Position numbers and translations under genes: made by a program | Source of the DNA: a virus | DNA length: 43,196 nt | Reading direction: 5' to 3' (one strand) | Virus record (IMG/VR): IMGVR_UViG_3300046454_001028 | Location: 1 to 43,196 of that record | The notes under the pieces: model-generated | What the model was told of the DNA's origin: nothing | Seen by the model: only the letters and a program-made list of their open reading frames with translations | Databases searched by the model: none | In this document: positions 22,059 to 28,548 of the stretch, piece after piece | Position numbering within the stretch: the stretch's first letter is position 1 | Layout: each line of letters begins with the position of its first letter

Positions 22059-22540
22059 ACCGGCAACGCCTCCTCCGAACGCAGCGGGAAGATCAGCCGG
22101 CGGTTGCGCGGTATCATCCAGAGATCGAGGTTCGCGAGACAGCTCTCGGTGTCCCAGCAGATCGCTGATTGTGCGCCGGCCAATCGCGCCGCTGCCATGA
22201 ACTCCGCCTGCATGTCGGAGAGCTGGCCCTGGCGCAGCCGCTTGATCTCCTGAAAATACACCTGACCGCGAAACAGGAACATCAGGTCGGGCACGCCGCC
22301 ACCGATGCCCTGGGCGAGCCGCGCGCCAGGGCGCGCCATCGCCGAGTTGCTGATATCGCTCGCCCACCACATCACCGCGAATTTGGAGATATGCCGCGCC
22401 GGGGCGATCTCGTGGGTCAGCCCCTCGGCGATCTGGCGGTGCAAGTCCAGCTCCTTCGGCTCGGTCATGCGCAGGTTGAGCTGCTCCGGTGCCGGTCGCC
22501 TCGCCAAGACTGCCTCCCATGCGCGTCGCATGGTGCTCAT
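22055..22540 (-). CDS. VRR-NUC domain nuclease
   Basis: A 161-aa protein. ATG 22540 overlaps the RHH stop (ATGA); ATG 22531 is a possible alternative. Residues 80-150 contain GGGVPDLMFLFRGQVYFQEI, then K-R-L-R and a SDMQAEFMAAARLAGAQSAI stretch. This is the P-D-x(n)-(D/E)-x-K plus Q pattern of VRR-NUC nucleases. By family knowledge these cut branched or flapped DNA, with D and E-x-K as metal ligands. It fits a phage resolvase/repair function beside the primase and ERF genes. Confidence 0.8.
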   Translation of the reverse strand: MSTMRRAWEAVLARRPAPEQLNLRMTEPKELDLHRQIAEGLTHEIAPARHISKFAVMWWASDISNSAMARPGARLAQGIGGGVPDLMFLFRGQVYFQEIKRLRQGQLSDMQAEFMAAARLAGAQSAICWDTESCLANLDLWMIPRNRRLIFPLRSEEALPV

Positions 22541-22725
22541 GCTGCACGACGCTCCAGGCGGTCGACAACCCGGCGCATATGCAGCTCAATCAATGCGCTG
22601 CGGGTGATCATGTCGCGCTCGGCGATCTCGCTGATCTGGCGGATCAGCGCGGGTGACATCGATACGGTGATCGACACCTTCTTTACCCCCAGCGGCAGCG
22701 GTCGCGGGCCACGTGGCATTGACAT
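22537..22725 (-). CDS. Ribbon-helix-helix regulator
   Basis: A 62-aa protein. ATG 22725 has AGGAGA 7 nt upstream; the frame extends to 22746 without a better site. The VKKVSITVSMSP strand is followed by helices IRQISEIAERDM and ITRSALIELHMRR, the CopG/MetJ-type RHH layout. It is the first gene of the minus-strand run. The divergent gap 22726-22792 holds the palindrome TTGACA-N14-TGTCAA (22757-22782), a plausible own operator. Confidence 0.75.
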   Translation of the reverse strand: MSMPRGPRPLPLGVKKVSITVSMSPALIRQISEIAERDMITRSALIELHMRRVVDRLERRAA

Positions 22726-22756
22726 TGATGGTCTCCTGTTTCTCATAAGCAGCTAG

Positions 22757-22782
22757 TTGACAGATCCGGCGCGAGATGTCAA
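22757..22782. promoter_or_regulatory. Divergent promoter palindrome between RHH and Gp157-like genes
   Basis: TTGACA (22757-22762) and TGTCAA (22777-22782), 14 nt apart, give -35-like boxes facing both directions in a 67-nt gap. Each could serve one side, and the symmetry suits binding of a dimeric RHH protein. The -10 boxes are weak (CAAATG on plus), so control by an activator or a factor may be needed. Confidence 0.5.
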
Positions 22783-22792
22783 ATGGTGAAAC

Positions 22793-23344
22793 ATGAAAGC
22801 CCCAAGCAAACCCACCACCCCGCCGACCGCTCTGCAACTGGAGCAGTCGATGTCATTATGGATGCAGCTCCAGCAGATGCCCGACGAGGAAGGGTTCCGG
22901 CTGGACGAGGAAGAGATCGAGCAGCGCATCCGCGAGGCCGGCCTGCGCCAGCCGCACGAGATGCTGGCCGCATTGATCGACGTGGCGTTCACCCTCGACC
23001 AGCGCGCCGACCACGCCGACAGCCTGCGCCGGCGCTACGCCGACAAGGCCGCACGCTACCGCGAGCGCGAGGAACGCACGCGCGCCACGGTCAACCGGAT
23101 GATGGAGATCTTAGAGGTGACCGCCTGCGAGGCCGAACTCGGCACCGCCTCTTTCGCCAAGCCGCGCAAGACCGTGGTCATCACCGATTTCGATGCCCTG
23201 GACGAGCGGTTCATCCGCCGCACCGACCCCGAGCCGCGCAAGCTCGACATCGCCGCCGCCATCAAGGCCGGTGAGACAGTCGCGGGCGCCGAGATGTCGG
23301 ACCCCGGCAACTCACCGCCGGTGCTGCGGCTGACTAAGTATTGA
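22793..23344 (+). CDS. Siphovirus Gp157-like protein
   Basis: A 183-aa protein. ATG 22793 follows the palindrome. A coiled coil (RRRYADKAARYREREERTRA) is followed by VNRMMEILEVTACEAELGTA, then SFAKPRKTVVITDFDALDER and IAAAIKAGETVAGAEM. This is the typical Sipho_Gp157 arrangement. Family members lie next to single-strand annealing proteins, as here beside ERF. Their function is probably in phage recombination or resistance, but is not settled. Confidence 0.8.
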   Translation: MKAPSKPTTPPTALQLEQSMSLWMQLQQMPDEEGFRLDEEEIEQRIREAGLRQPHEMLAALIDVAFTLDQRADHADSLRRRYADKAARYREREERTRATVNRMMEILEVTACEAELGTASFAKPRKTVVITDFDALDERFIRRTDPEPRKLDIAAAIKAGETVAGAEMSDPGNSPPVLRLTKY

Positions 23345-23369
23345 CGATCGTATATACAGGAGCAACCCC

Positions 23370-24449
23370 ATGCCCGATGACGCCCGTAAACTCCCCACCA
23401 TCACCGCAGCCGAGCGCCTCGGCCAGTTCATCGAGGAGGCCGCGCTCAATCCCACCTTCGACGCCGATAAATTCACCCAGGTCGTGAGGTTGCACATGGA
23501 CATCCAAGACCGTCAGGACAAAGGTGATTTCAACGAGGCGTTTGCTGCCGTGCAGGGCGATCTGGACCCGATCGTGCGCAATGCCGAGAACCGTCACCTT
23601 GGCAACAAATATGCCGGCCTCGACGCGGTCGACGCGGTGCTGCGACCGGTGTGCCGCAAGCATGGGCTGTCCAGCCGCTTCGGATCGATGGACGGCGCCC
23701 CCGAGGGTCACGTCCGCAAATGTCTGACGGTGTCCCTGGGGCGATATTCTGAAACGATCTTCCTCGACTTCCCCGCCAGGGTGGCCGGCTCGCGCGGCGG
23801 CACCACCCAGATGAACGAGCAGCAGCAGGTCGGCGCGGTGTCCACCTATGCGCGACGCTACCTGCTGCAGGAGTTTTTCAATCTGTCCACCATCGCCAAC
23901 AGGATCGATGACACTGACGGCGATACCGGCGGCGGTGGGACGGGTGGCACGCGCACGACCGGCACCAAGACCGAGACCAAGACTGACACCACCACGGACA
24001 CCAAGACCGAGACCAAGGTCACACCGCCCGATGGCGCGACGGTGTTCCCCTCAATAGCGAAAAACCTAGCGCGCGCGGTGACGCTGGCGAACCTCGACAG
24101 CCTGGAGCGCAACGGCACGATGGTGTCGTATCGCGGCCAGCAGACGCCGAACAATCAGGCGCTGATCGATGGCATGTTCGCCGCGCGTCGCGCCGAGCTG
24201 ACCACGAGCCAGCCTGCGGACCTGCCGGATGATCTTGACCTGGGGACTACCACCACGTCGCCCGGCGAACCATCCGAGTTGCTCACCCGGGTGCTGGCGC
24301 GCATCGCTAGCTGCCTGACCACGGTGGCGCTGGACTCGTGCGCGGTGGCGCCCGAGTTCACGACCGACGTCGCGCGGCTGAACACCGCCGAGGGCGAGCG
24401 GGCGACCGAGGCGATGAAAGCGCGCTATCGTGAGTTGGAGGCCAAATGA
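23370..24449 (+). CDS. erf: ERF-family single-strand annealing protein
   Basis: A 359-aa protein. ATG 23370 has AGGAG 9 nt upstream. The ERF core covers about 35-180: FAAVQGDLDPIVRNAENRHL, AVLRPVCRKHGLSSRFGSMD, then QQQVGAVSTYARRYLLQEFF. A Thr/Glu/Lys/Gly-rich linker (about 181-220) contains a 19-bp DNA repeat. The C-terminal part has a GMFAARRAELTTSQP helix. By family, ERF annealers form rings on ssDNA and drive recombination or circularisation of phage DNA. Two-gene context with Gp157-like supports the assignment. Confidence 0.85.
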   Translation: MPDDARKLPTITAAERLGQFIEEAALNPTFDADKFTQVVRLHMDIQDRQDKGDFNEAFAAVQGDLDPIVRNAENRHLGNKYAGLDAVDAVLRPVCRKHGLSSRFGSMDGAPEGHVRKCLTVSLGRYSETIFLDFPARVAGSRGGTTQMNEQQQVGAVSTYARRYLLQEFFNLSTIANRIDDTDGDTGGGGTGGTRTTGTKTETKTDTTTDTKTETKVTPPDGATVFPSIAKNLARAVTLANLDSLERNGTMVSYRGQQTPNNQALIDGMFAARRAELTTSQPADLPDDLDLGTTTTSPGEPSELLTRVLARIASCLTTVALDSCAVAPEFTTDVARLNTAEGERATEAMKARYRELEAK

Positions 24450-24784
24450 AGCGACCACCCAGCAGCGGAGAGGCTCCCAACGGCCCACAGGGGGTCGTGG
24501 GAGGCGCTAGCGGCGGCAACGTGCAACCCCTCCGCCGGCTCGACCCGGTGATGCAGGGAGCCTATCAGGAGGCGCTGGAGCGCCTCTTGGAGGCGATGTG
24601 CCTGACCGCCAGCATCAACCAGCCCGCCGCCGCCGCCTATGCGGTGCTGTTCCGGACCTGCGAGGTGACCGCGCCGTTCGGCGAGCACGGCGAGCACACG
24701 GCGAAGATCCTGCGCGGCCTCGACCGACGCCTGCGCGCGCATCTGGCCGGCGGCTCCCACAAGCCTGATCCGGACGCCGCGTGA
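24446..24784 (+). CDS. Hypothetical phage protein
   Basis: A 112-aa protein. ATG 24446 overlaps the ERF stop (ATGA). The N-terminal 25 residues are Gly/Pro-rich; then a helical part (YQEALERLLEAMCLTASINQ) and a C-terminal acidic/basic tail. One CxxC-free pair of Cys is present. No family recognised. Coupling suggests an ERF partner, by context only. Confidence 0.6.
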   Translation: MKRPPSSGEAPNGPQGVVGGASGGNVQPLRRLDPVMQGAYQEALERLLEAMCLTASINQPAAAAYAVLFRTCEVTAPFGEHGEHTAKILRGLDRRLRAHLAGGSHKPDPDAA

Positions 24785-24924
24785 TGCTGTTCGGCATCCT
24801 CATGGTGATCCTGGCACTCTGGGCGATCGTCGCCGCGACCAATGCCGACGCGGCCTGGGCGGTACTGATCGGGCTGTTCGGCACGGTCGGGCTGATCTTC
24901 TGGGCGCTGGCCACCGTGCTATAG
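24784..24924 (+). CDS. 46-aa two-helix membrane protein
   Basis: ATG 24784 overlaps the previous TGA (TGATG). The frame ends at TAG 24922-24924. Two hydrophobic segments (LFGILMVILALWAIVAAT; AVLIGLFGTVGLIFWALATV) are separated by a short polar ADAA turn, so this is a small bitopic hairpin protein. Holin-like topology is possible, but there is no lysozyme near, and the name is not earned. Confidence 0.6.
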   Translation: MLFGILMVILALWAIVAATNADAAWAVLIGLFGTVGLIFWALATVL

Positions 24925-24930
24925 GGGGTG

Positions 24931-25086
24931 ATGGAGACCGCCCTGGAGCGTGAGCTGCGGGCCGAGATCGCCGAGCTGCGGCGCCAGAACGCCGATCTGG
25001 AGCGGCAGAACCGTGAGCTGCGCGAGGCGGTCACGGCGCTGATGGCGGCGCCCAAACCACCCGACGAACCCGGATCGTTCTGGTAG
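24931..25086 (+). CDS. 51-aa leucine-zipper-like protein
   Basis: ATG 24931 follows GGGGG at the end of the previous gene. The sequence is nearly all coiled coil (ALERELRAEIAELRRQNADL and onward with L/N heptads) and ends PPDEPGSFW. Small zipper proteins can act as spanin-like or multimerising partners, but no lipobox or signal is present. Gap 25087-25190 has only a weak TTTACA (25125-25130) promoter-like box. Confidence 0.55.
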   Translation: METALERELRAEIAELRRQNADLERQNRELREAVTALMAAPKPPDEPGSFW

Positions 25087-25190
25087 GGTCGCGGCGCATC
25101 AATGGGTTAGCCCTGTCGGAACTCTTTACACATGCGTTGCGAGATACTGTGCTTCACTATGGCGGTTACCTTGCAAGGGAACCCACCACG

Positions 25191-25844
25191 ATGCGCAACC
25201 TCCTCCTCTCCACCATCGCCGCTGCCGGACTGGCCCTGGCCACGCCGGCAAGTGCCGCGCTGATCTCCTCGGCGTCCGCACCCGGCCAGCTCGCCGCCGG
25301 CGCCTGCTCGGCCAACGACGGCGGCACCGGCTCGCTGAACACCAATTGCTCCGGCGGGATCTACTCGTCCATCGCCATCTCGGCGGCGGCCCCACCGCTG
25401 CTGAACGCGCCAGACCTGAGCGCCACCACGCTGACGGTGAAGACCACCGGCCTGGGCGCGGGTAGCTCGACGCTGGACATCAACATCGACAGCAGCGGCT
25501 TCGCGTTCGCCGGTGGGCCGGTGACCGCGATCTTCACGGTGAACAACCTGATCGGCGGCGGCGCGGGACCCTTCGTGCTGATCGCCTCGTCACCGGCGGG
25601 CACGCTGTCGCATACGTTCACCGCGTCGGGCAGCGCGCAGGACGGCCCGACGGTGCTCGGGGCGTTCACCTCCGATCACGCCGAGTTCCAACTGACGTTC
25701 ACGGGGAACACGGTGCAGTCGCTCGATGCCACGATCGAGATCGTCGGTGCATCCGAGCCGGTGAGCATGGCGCTGCTGGGCGTCGGCCTGCTCGGCCTCG
25801 GCATGGTGCGCGGCAAGCGTCGCGATCCCGGTGCGGTCGCATGA
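25191..25844 (+). CDS. Secreted protein with PEP-CTERM-like anchor (SEP variant)
   Basis: A 217-aa protein. ATG 25191 has AAGGGAA about 9 nt upstream; the frame to 25137 lacks a site. N-terminal Sec signal (MRNLLLSTIAAAGLALATPA, cleavage near SAA). The mature part is Gly/Ser/Thr-rich beta-like with two Cys (GACSANDGG and NTNCSGG). The C-terminus (about 188-217) has SEPVSMALLGVGLLGLGMVR then GKRR: a SEP/PEP motif, a transmembrane helix and basic end, the exosortase sorting pattern. It is expected to be exported and processed by a host exosortase. PEP-CTERM proteins are rarely described in phages. Confidence 0.75.
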   Translation: MRNLLLSTIAAAGLALATPASAALISSASAPGQLAAGACSANDGGTGSLNTNCSGGIYSSIAISAAAPPLLNAPDLSATTLTVKTTGLGAGSSTLDINIDSSGFAFAGGPVTAIFTVNNLIGGGAGPFVLIASSPAGTLSHTFTASGSAQDGPTVLGAFTSDHAEFQLTFTGNTVQSLDATIEIVGASEPVSMALLGVGLLGLGMVRGKRRDPGAVA

Positions 25845-26539
25845 TGCGGCTGGCGGCAGCCGCTGGGATGGTGGGAGCGCTTGCTCTCACCACGCCCGCC
25901 ATGGCGGTGCCGGTGACGGACACGTTCTGCGGGCCAAGCTCCGGCCAGGGATGCGAGGTCGGTGGCGAGAAGATGGTGTTCCTCCAGGCCAAGACAAACA
26001 CCATGCATGGCCTGGGGAATATCGGTTCGCAGAACGGGTTGCCGCTGATGCACATCGATAGCGATGGCGGCAAGCTATCGTTGTTCATCGACCTGAAGAA
26101 CGGGTTCGCGACGATCAAACCGACGAACGGGATTTCGTTTAACGGTTTGGACATCACGGTGCCCGGCTTCGGTTTTACCGAGCTGGTGTTTGACGTGCAG
26201 CTCACGCCGGAGTCGAAGAAAGCCAAGACCGAGTCCTTCACCATCGAAGGTTTCAGTGGAAACCATATCAGTGACGGCCTCGGCACCGAGACCGACAAAC
26301 CGGACGCGGACACCGAGTTCTCGATCACCGCGCATGGCGGGGTGTTCGATGAGGTCAACATCGCCAGCCTCACCGGTTTCGATGAAATCAAACACATCGA
26401 AATCGGCGGGGTCTGCGCCATCCAGTCGAATGGTTCCTGCACGCCGGTGATCATCGAGACGCCGGAGCCGCTCACCCTGGCGCTGCTCGGCACCGGGCTG
26501 TTCGGCCTCGGGCTGGTGCGTCGGATACGTCGCGACTAA
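25841..26539 (+). CDS. Secreted PEP-CTERM protein
   Basis: A 232-aa protein. ATG 25841 overlaps the previous stop (ATGA). Signal peptide MMRLAAAAGMVGALALTTPA with AMA cleavage. Mature part with Cys pair (FCGPSSGQGC), beta-rich, and a VCAIQSNGSC patch near the end. The C-terminal TPEPLTLALLGTGLFGLGLV plus RRIRRD is a canonical PEP motif, helix and Arg tail. Tandem with the related gene, so they may be a pair of surface proteins made by the infected or lysogenic cell. It is the last gene before a terminator. Confidence 0.8.
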   Translation: MMRLAAAAGMVGALALTTPAMAVPVTDTFCGPSSGQGCEVGGEKMVFLQAKTNTMHGLGNIGSQNGLPLMHIDSDGGKLSLFIDLKNGFATIKPTNGISFNGLDITVPGFGFTELVFDVQLTPESKKAKTESFTIEGFSGNHISDGLGTETDKPDADTEFSITAHGGVFDEVNIASLTGFDEIKHIEIGGVCAIQSNGSCTPVIIETPEPLTLALLGTGLFGLGLVRRIRRD

Positions 26540-26603
26540 GCTCGCAGCACTCACGTCCCTATGGGGGTTCTGCCCCCGTGGGTGTTCAACCGAACCGGAC
26601 TAT

Positions 26604-26637
26604 GCCCCGCCCGCCCCCCAATGGGCGGGGCTTTTTT
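26604..26637 (+). terminator. Intrinsic terminator after the PEP-CTERM pair
   Basis: GCCCCGCCC (26604-26612) pairs with GGGCGGGGC (26623-26631), followed by TTTTTT (26632-26637). A weaker GGGGG-ttctg-CCCCC hairpin lies at 26563-26577. Together they end the 22793-26539 transcript. The FkbM start is only 15 nt further, so that gene may rely on read-through. Confidence 0.85.
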
Positions 26638-26652
26638 ATGCGGGGGTCGCCG

Positions 26653-27447
26653 ATGCCGCAGATCGCTTTCATCCTGGCCGCGACCGAGGCGGGGCCGATG
26701 ATCGTCAACCGCCTCGACGTCCACACCACCGAACACGGCTTCTTCGGCGTCGGCGCCGAGCTGCTACAGGCCGGGCACTACGCCGAGCAGGACATCCAGG
26801 GGCTGGCCGGCGTGCTGAGCCTGCGCCGTCAGCACTGCGGTGACGGCGTGGTGGCGCTTGATATCGGCGCCAATATCGGCACCCACACTGTCGCCTGGGC
26901 CAAGCTCATGACCGGGTGGGGCGAGGTGCTCGCGGTCGAACCGCAGGAGCGCGTCTACTACGCGCTGGCCGGCAACATCGCGATCAACAACCTGTTCAAC
27001 GCGCGGGCGCTGCAGGCGGTGATCGGTGAGCACGACGGCTGGATCGAGATCCCGGTGCTCGACCACACCAAGCCCGCTTCGTTCGGCTCGCTGGAGCTGC
27101 GGCCCTGCTCCGAGGAGGCGATCGGCCAGACGCCGGAGCGATCCGAGCGCGCCAGGATGGTCCGCATCGACACCATCCTCGACACCGGTCGCGTCGACCT
27201 GATCAAGCTCGACGTCGAGGGGATGGAACTGGCGGCGCTGGGGGGTGCCGAGATGACCATCGAGCACTGGCGCCCGGTGTTGTTCGTGGAGTGGGCCAAG
27301 TGTGGCGCCGAGCCGCTGCGGACGTGGCTGGCGGCGCGTGGCTATGACAGCCACGTGCTGGGCATCAACCTGCTGGCGATCCACCAGCAGGACCCGGTGG
27401 CGGCGCACGTACAAAAAAGCCCCCCTGGCGCGGGCCAGGGGGGATAA
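26653..27447 (+). CDS. FkbM-family methyltransferase
   Basis: A 264-aa protein. ATG 26653 has GGGGG 8 nt upstream; the frame to 26578 overlaps the terminator. SAM-binding motif I VALDIGANIGTHTVAWAK is followed by EVLAVEPQERVYYALAGNIA, then RIDTILDTGRVDLIKLDVEG with MELAALGGAEM. These are the FkbM (Methyltransf_21) motifs. FkbM enzymes methylate sugars or other small groups. In a phage this could modify host surface glycans or phage DNA precursors. The C-terminal ten codons coincide with a minus-strand terminator. Separate from the tail genes by orientation. Confidence 0.8.
   Translation: MPQIAFILAATEAGPMIVNRLDVHTTEHGFFGVGAELLQAGHYAEQDIQGLAGVLSLRRQHCGDGVVALDIGANIGTHTVAWAKLMTGWGEVLAVEPQERVYYALAGNIAINNLFNARALQAVIGEHDGWIEIPVLDHTKPASFGSLELRPCSEEAIGQTPERSERARMVRIDTILDTGRVDLIKLDVEGMELAALGGAEMTIEHWRPVLFVEWAKCGAEPLRTWLAARGYDSHVLGINLLAIHQQDPVAAHVQKSPPGAGQGG
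27413..27443 (-). terminator. Terminator of the late tail operon
   Basis: CCCCCCTGGC (27420-27429) / GCCAGGGGGG (27434-27443), loop GCGG; on the minus strand followed by TTTTTT (27418-27413). It would stop the late transcript that enters from the right edge. It overlaps the 3' end of the convergent FkbM gene. Confidence 0.9.
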
Positions 27448-27523
27448 GGCTGGAGTGCAAACGAGTAGGAAAACGAACGTCGCTGGCTATGTATGGCCGG
27501 ACGACGGCGCGGCAAGTGACGAT

Positions 27524-27787
27524 TCAGTCACCGCTCTCGCCGATATCCGTCAGGCTCACCCGCGACGGTGACAGCGTCGAGGCCACCGCCTGGGCGCGCT
27601 GCTCTTCCGCCCGCCGCTGCTGCGCCACCTGTTCCGCCGCTTGGTTGCGGAAGAAGAAGATCAGCTCGCTGATCTCTTCGAACGGCTGCTTGGCCAAGAT
27701 CCCTTGCATGCGGTTGAACACGTCGAGCGGCATGCTGAGCGTGATGGTCGGGTTGTTGGTGGGCTGCGGTGGTGGCTGCATGAGCAC
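27524..27787 (-). CDS. Small phage tail-region protein
   Basis: An 87-aa protein. GTG 27787 has AGGAGA 6 nt upstream; ATG 27781 is too far from it. N-terminus QPPPQPTNNPTITLSMPLDV, then FNRMQGILAKQPFEEISELI, helical to the end with QRRAEEQRAQAV. Last gene of the late operon, 81 nt from the late terminator. A similar protein family occurs at this position in related phages as far as I recall. Function is unknown. Confidence 0.65.
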   Translation of the reverse strand: MLMQPPPQPTNNPTITLSMPLDVFNRMQGILAKQPFEEISELIFFFRNQAAEQVAQQRRAEEQRAQAVASTLSPSRVSLTDIGESGD

Positions 27788-27802
27788 GGTGCGTCTCCTA
27801 GG

Positions 27803-28459
27803 CTAGACCGGCGTCGGCGTCGGCGGCGAGCCGCTGGGCGGCAGCGTGTTGTCCACCCCAGGCGGTGCCGACGGCAGGCCCTGGTCGGGGTGCAGCGAGG
27901 GATCGACGCAGACGTAGCGCCAGCCGATCCCGGGGATGCCGACGACCACCCAGTAGTATTGGCTACCCGGCAGTCCTTGATCGGGAGCGGTCGGCCCACC
28001 CGGCAGGCCCTGGTCGGGGTGCGGCGGTTCGCCGGTTGGCGGCACCGGCCCACCACCGACCACCGGCGGCGGCACGATGGGACCACCACCGACATGCGGC
28101 GGGCGTCCAGGCGCGGGACCGCCACCGACATGCGGCGGGCGTCCAGGCAGACCCTGGTCGGGACGCGGCGGACGGCCACCACCACCCCAGGACGGCGGGC
28201 GGCCCCCACCGATCGGCGGCCAGATGGCACCCGGAGGCGTCCCCGGCGGCGCCGGCTGGATCGGATGGGAGGGCGTCAGCGGCGGCCACACACCGGGCGG
28301 TGGGCGCGGCAGCGAGTTGTCGATGCCGGGCGGTATCCCGGGCAGCGAGTTGTCGATACCGGGCGGCAGTGTGTTGTCGGGGCCGGGCGGCACGCCGGGC
28401 AGCTCGTTGTCTACGGAGCCATGCGAGGTGACGCGCAGAAAGCCTTGAACAAAAGGCAT
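27803..28459 (-). CDS. Pro/Gly repeat protein (PDQGLPG type)
   Basis: A 218-aa protein. ATG 28459 has GGAGGGGAG upstream. It begins MPFVQGFLRV, then PVDNELPG/IDNSLPG repeats and PDQGLPG units with polyproline turns, and a YYWVVVGIPGIGWRYVCVDP strand pair near the end. Repeated DQGLPG/DNSLPG motifs appear about 9 times. Similar Pro-rich proteins occur beside tail fibres in alphaproteobacterial phages. Likely a virion or fibre-associated extended protein. No enzymatic motif. Confidence 0.65.
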   Translation of the reverse strand: MPFVQGFLRVTSHGSVDNELPGVPPGPDNTLPPGIDNSLPGIPPGIDNSLPRPPPGVWPPLTPSHPIQPAPPGTPPGAIWPPIGGGRPPSWGGGGRPPRPDQGLPGRPPHVGGGPAPGRPPHVGGGPIVPPPVVGGGPVPPTGEPPHPDQGLPGGPTAPDQGLPGSQYYWVVVGIPGIGWRYVCVDPSLHPDQGLPSAPPGVDNTLPPSGSPPTPTPV

Positions 28460-28548
28460 ATGATTCTCCCCTCCTCTTCTAGTGGGTGATGAACAGGCAC
28501 GTAATGGCAGCAGATGTAAAGGCCGCTGCAACCTGGGCGGGCTGAACG

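Noticed and set aside
15377-24924. Lysis cassette based on small membrane proteins (15377, 24784)
   Set aside because: No endolysin or spanin gene lies beside either, so holin is not supported beyond topology.
28460-28548. Possible tiny gene between fibre and Pro-rich protein
   Set aside because: A hydrophobic frame exists on the minus strand but has no start codon; the stretch is only a leader for the 28459 start.
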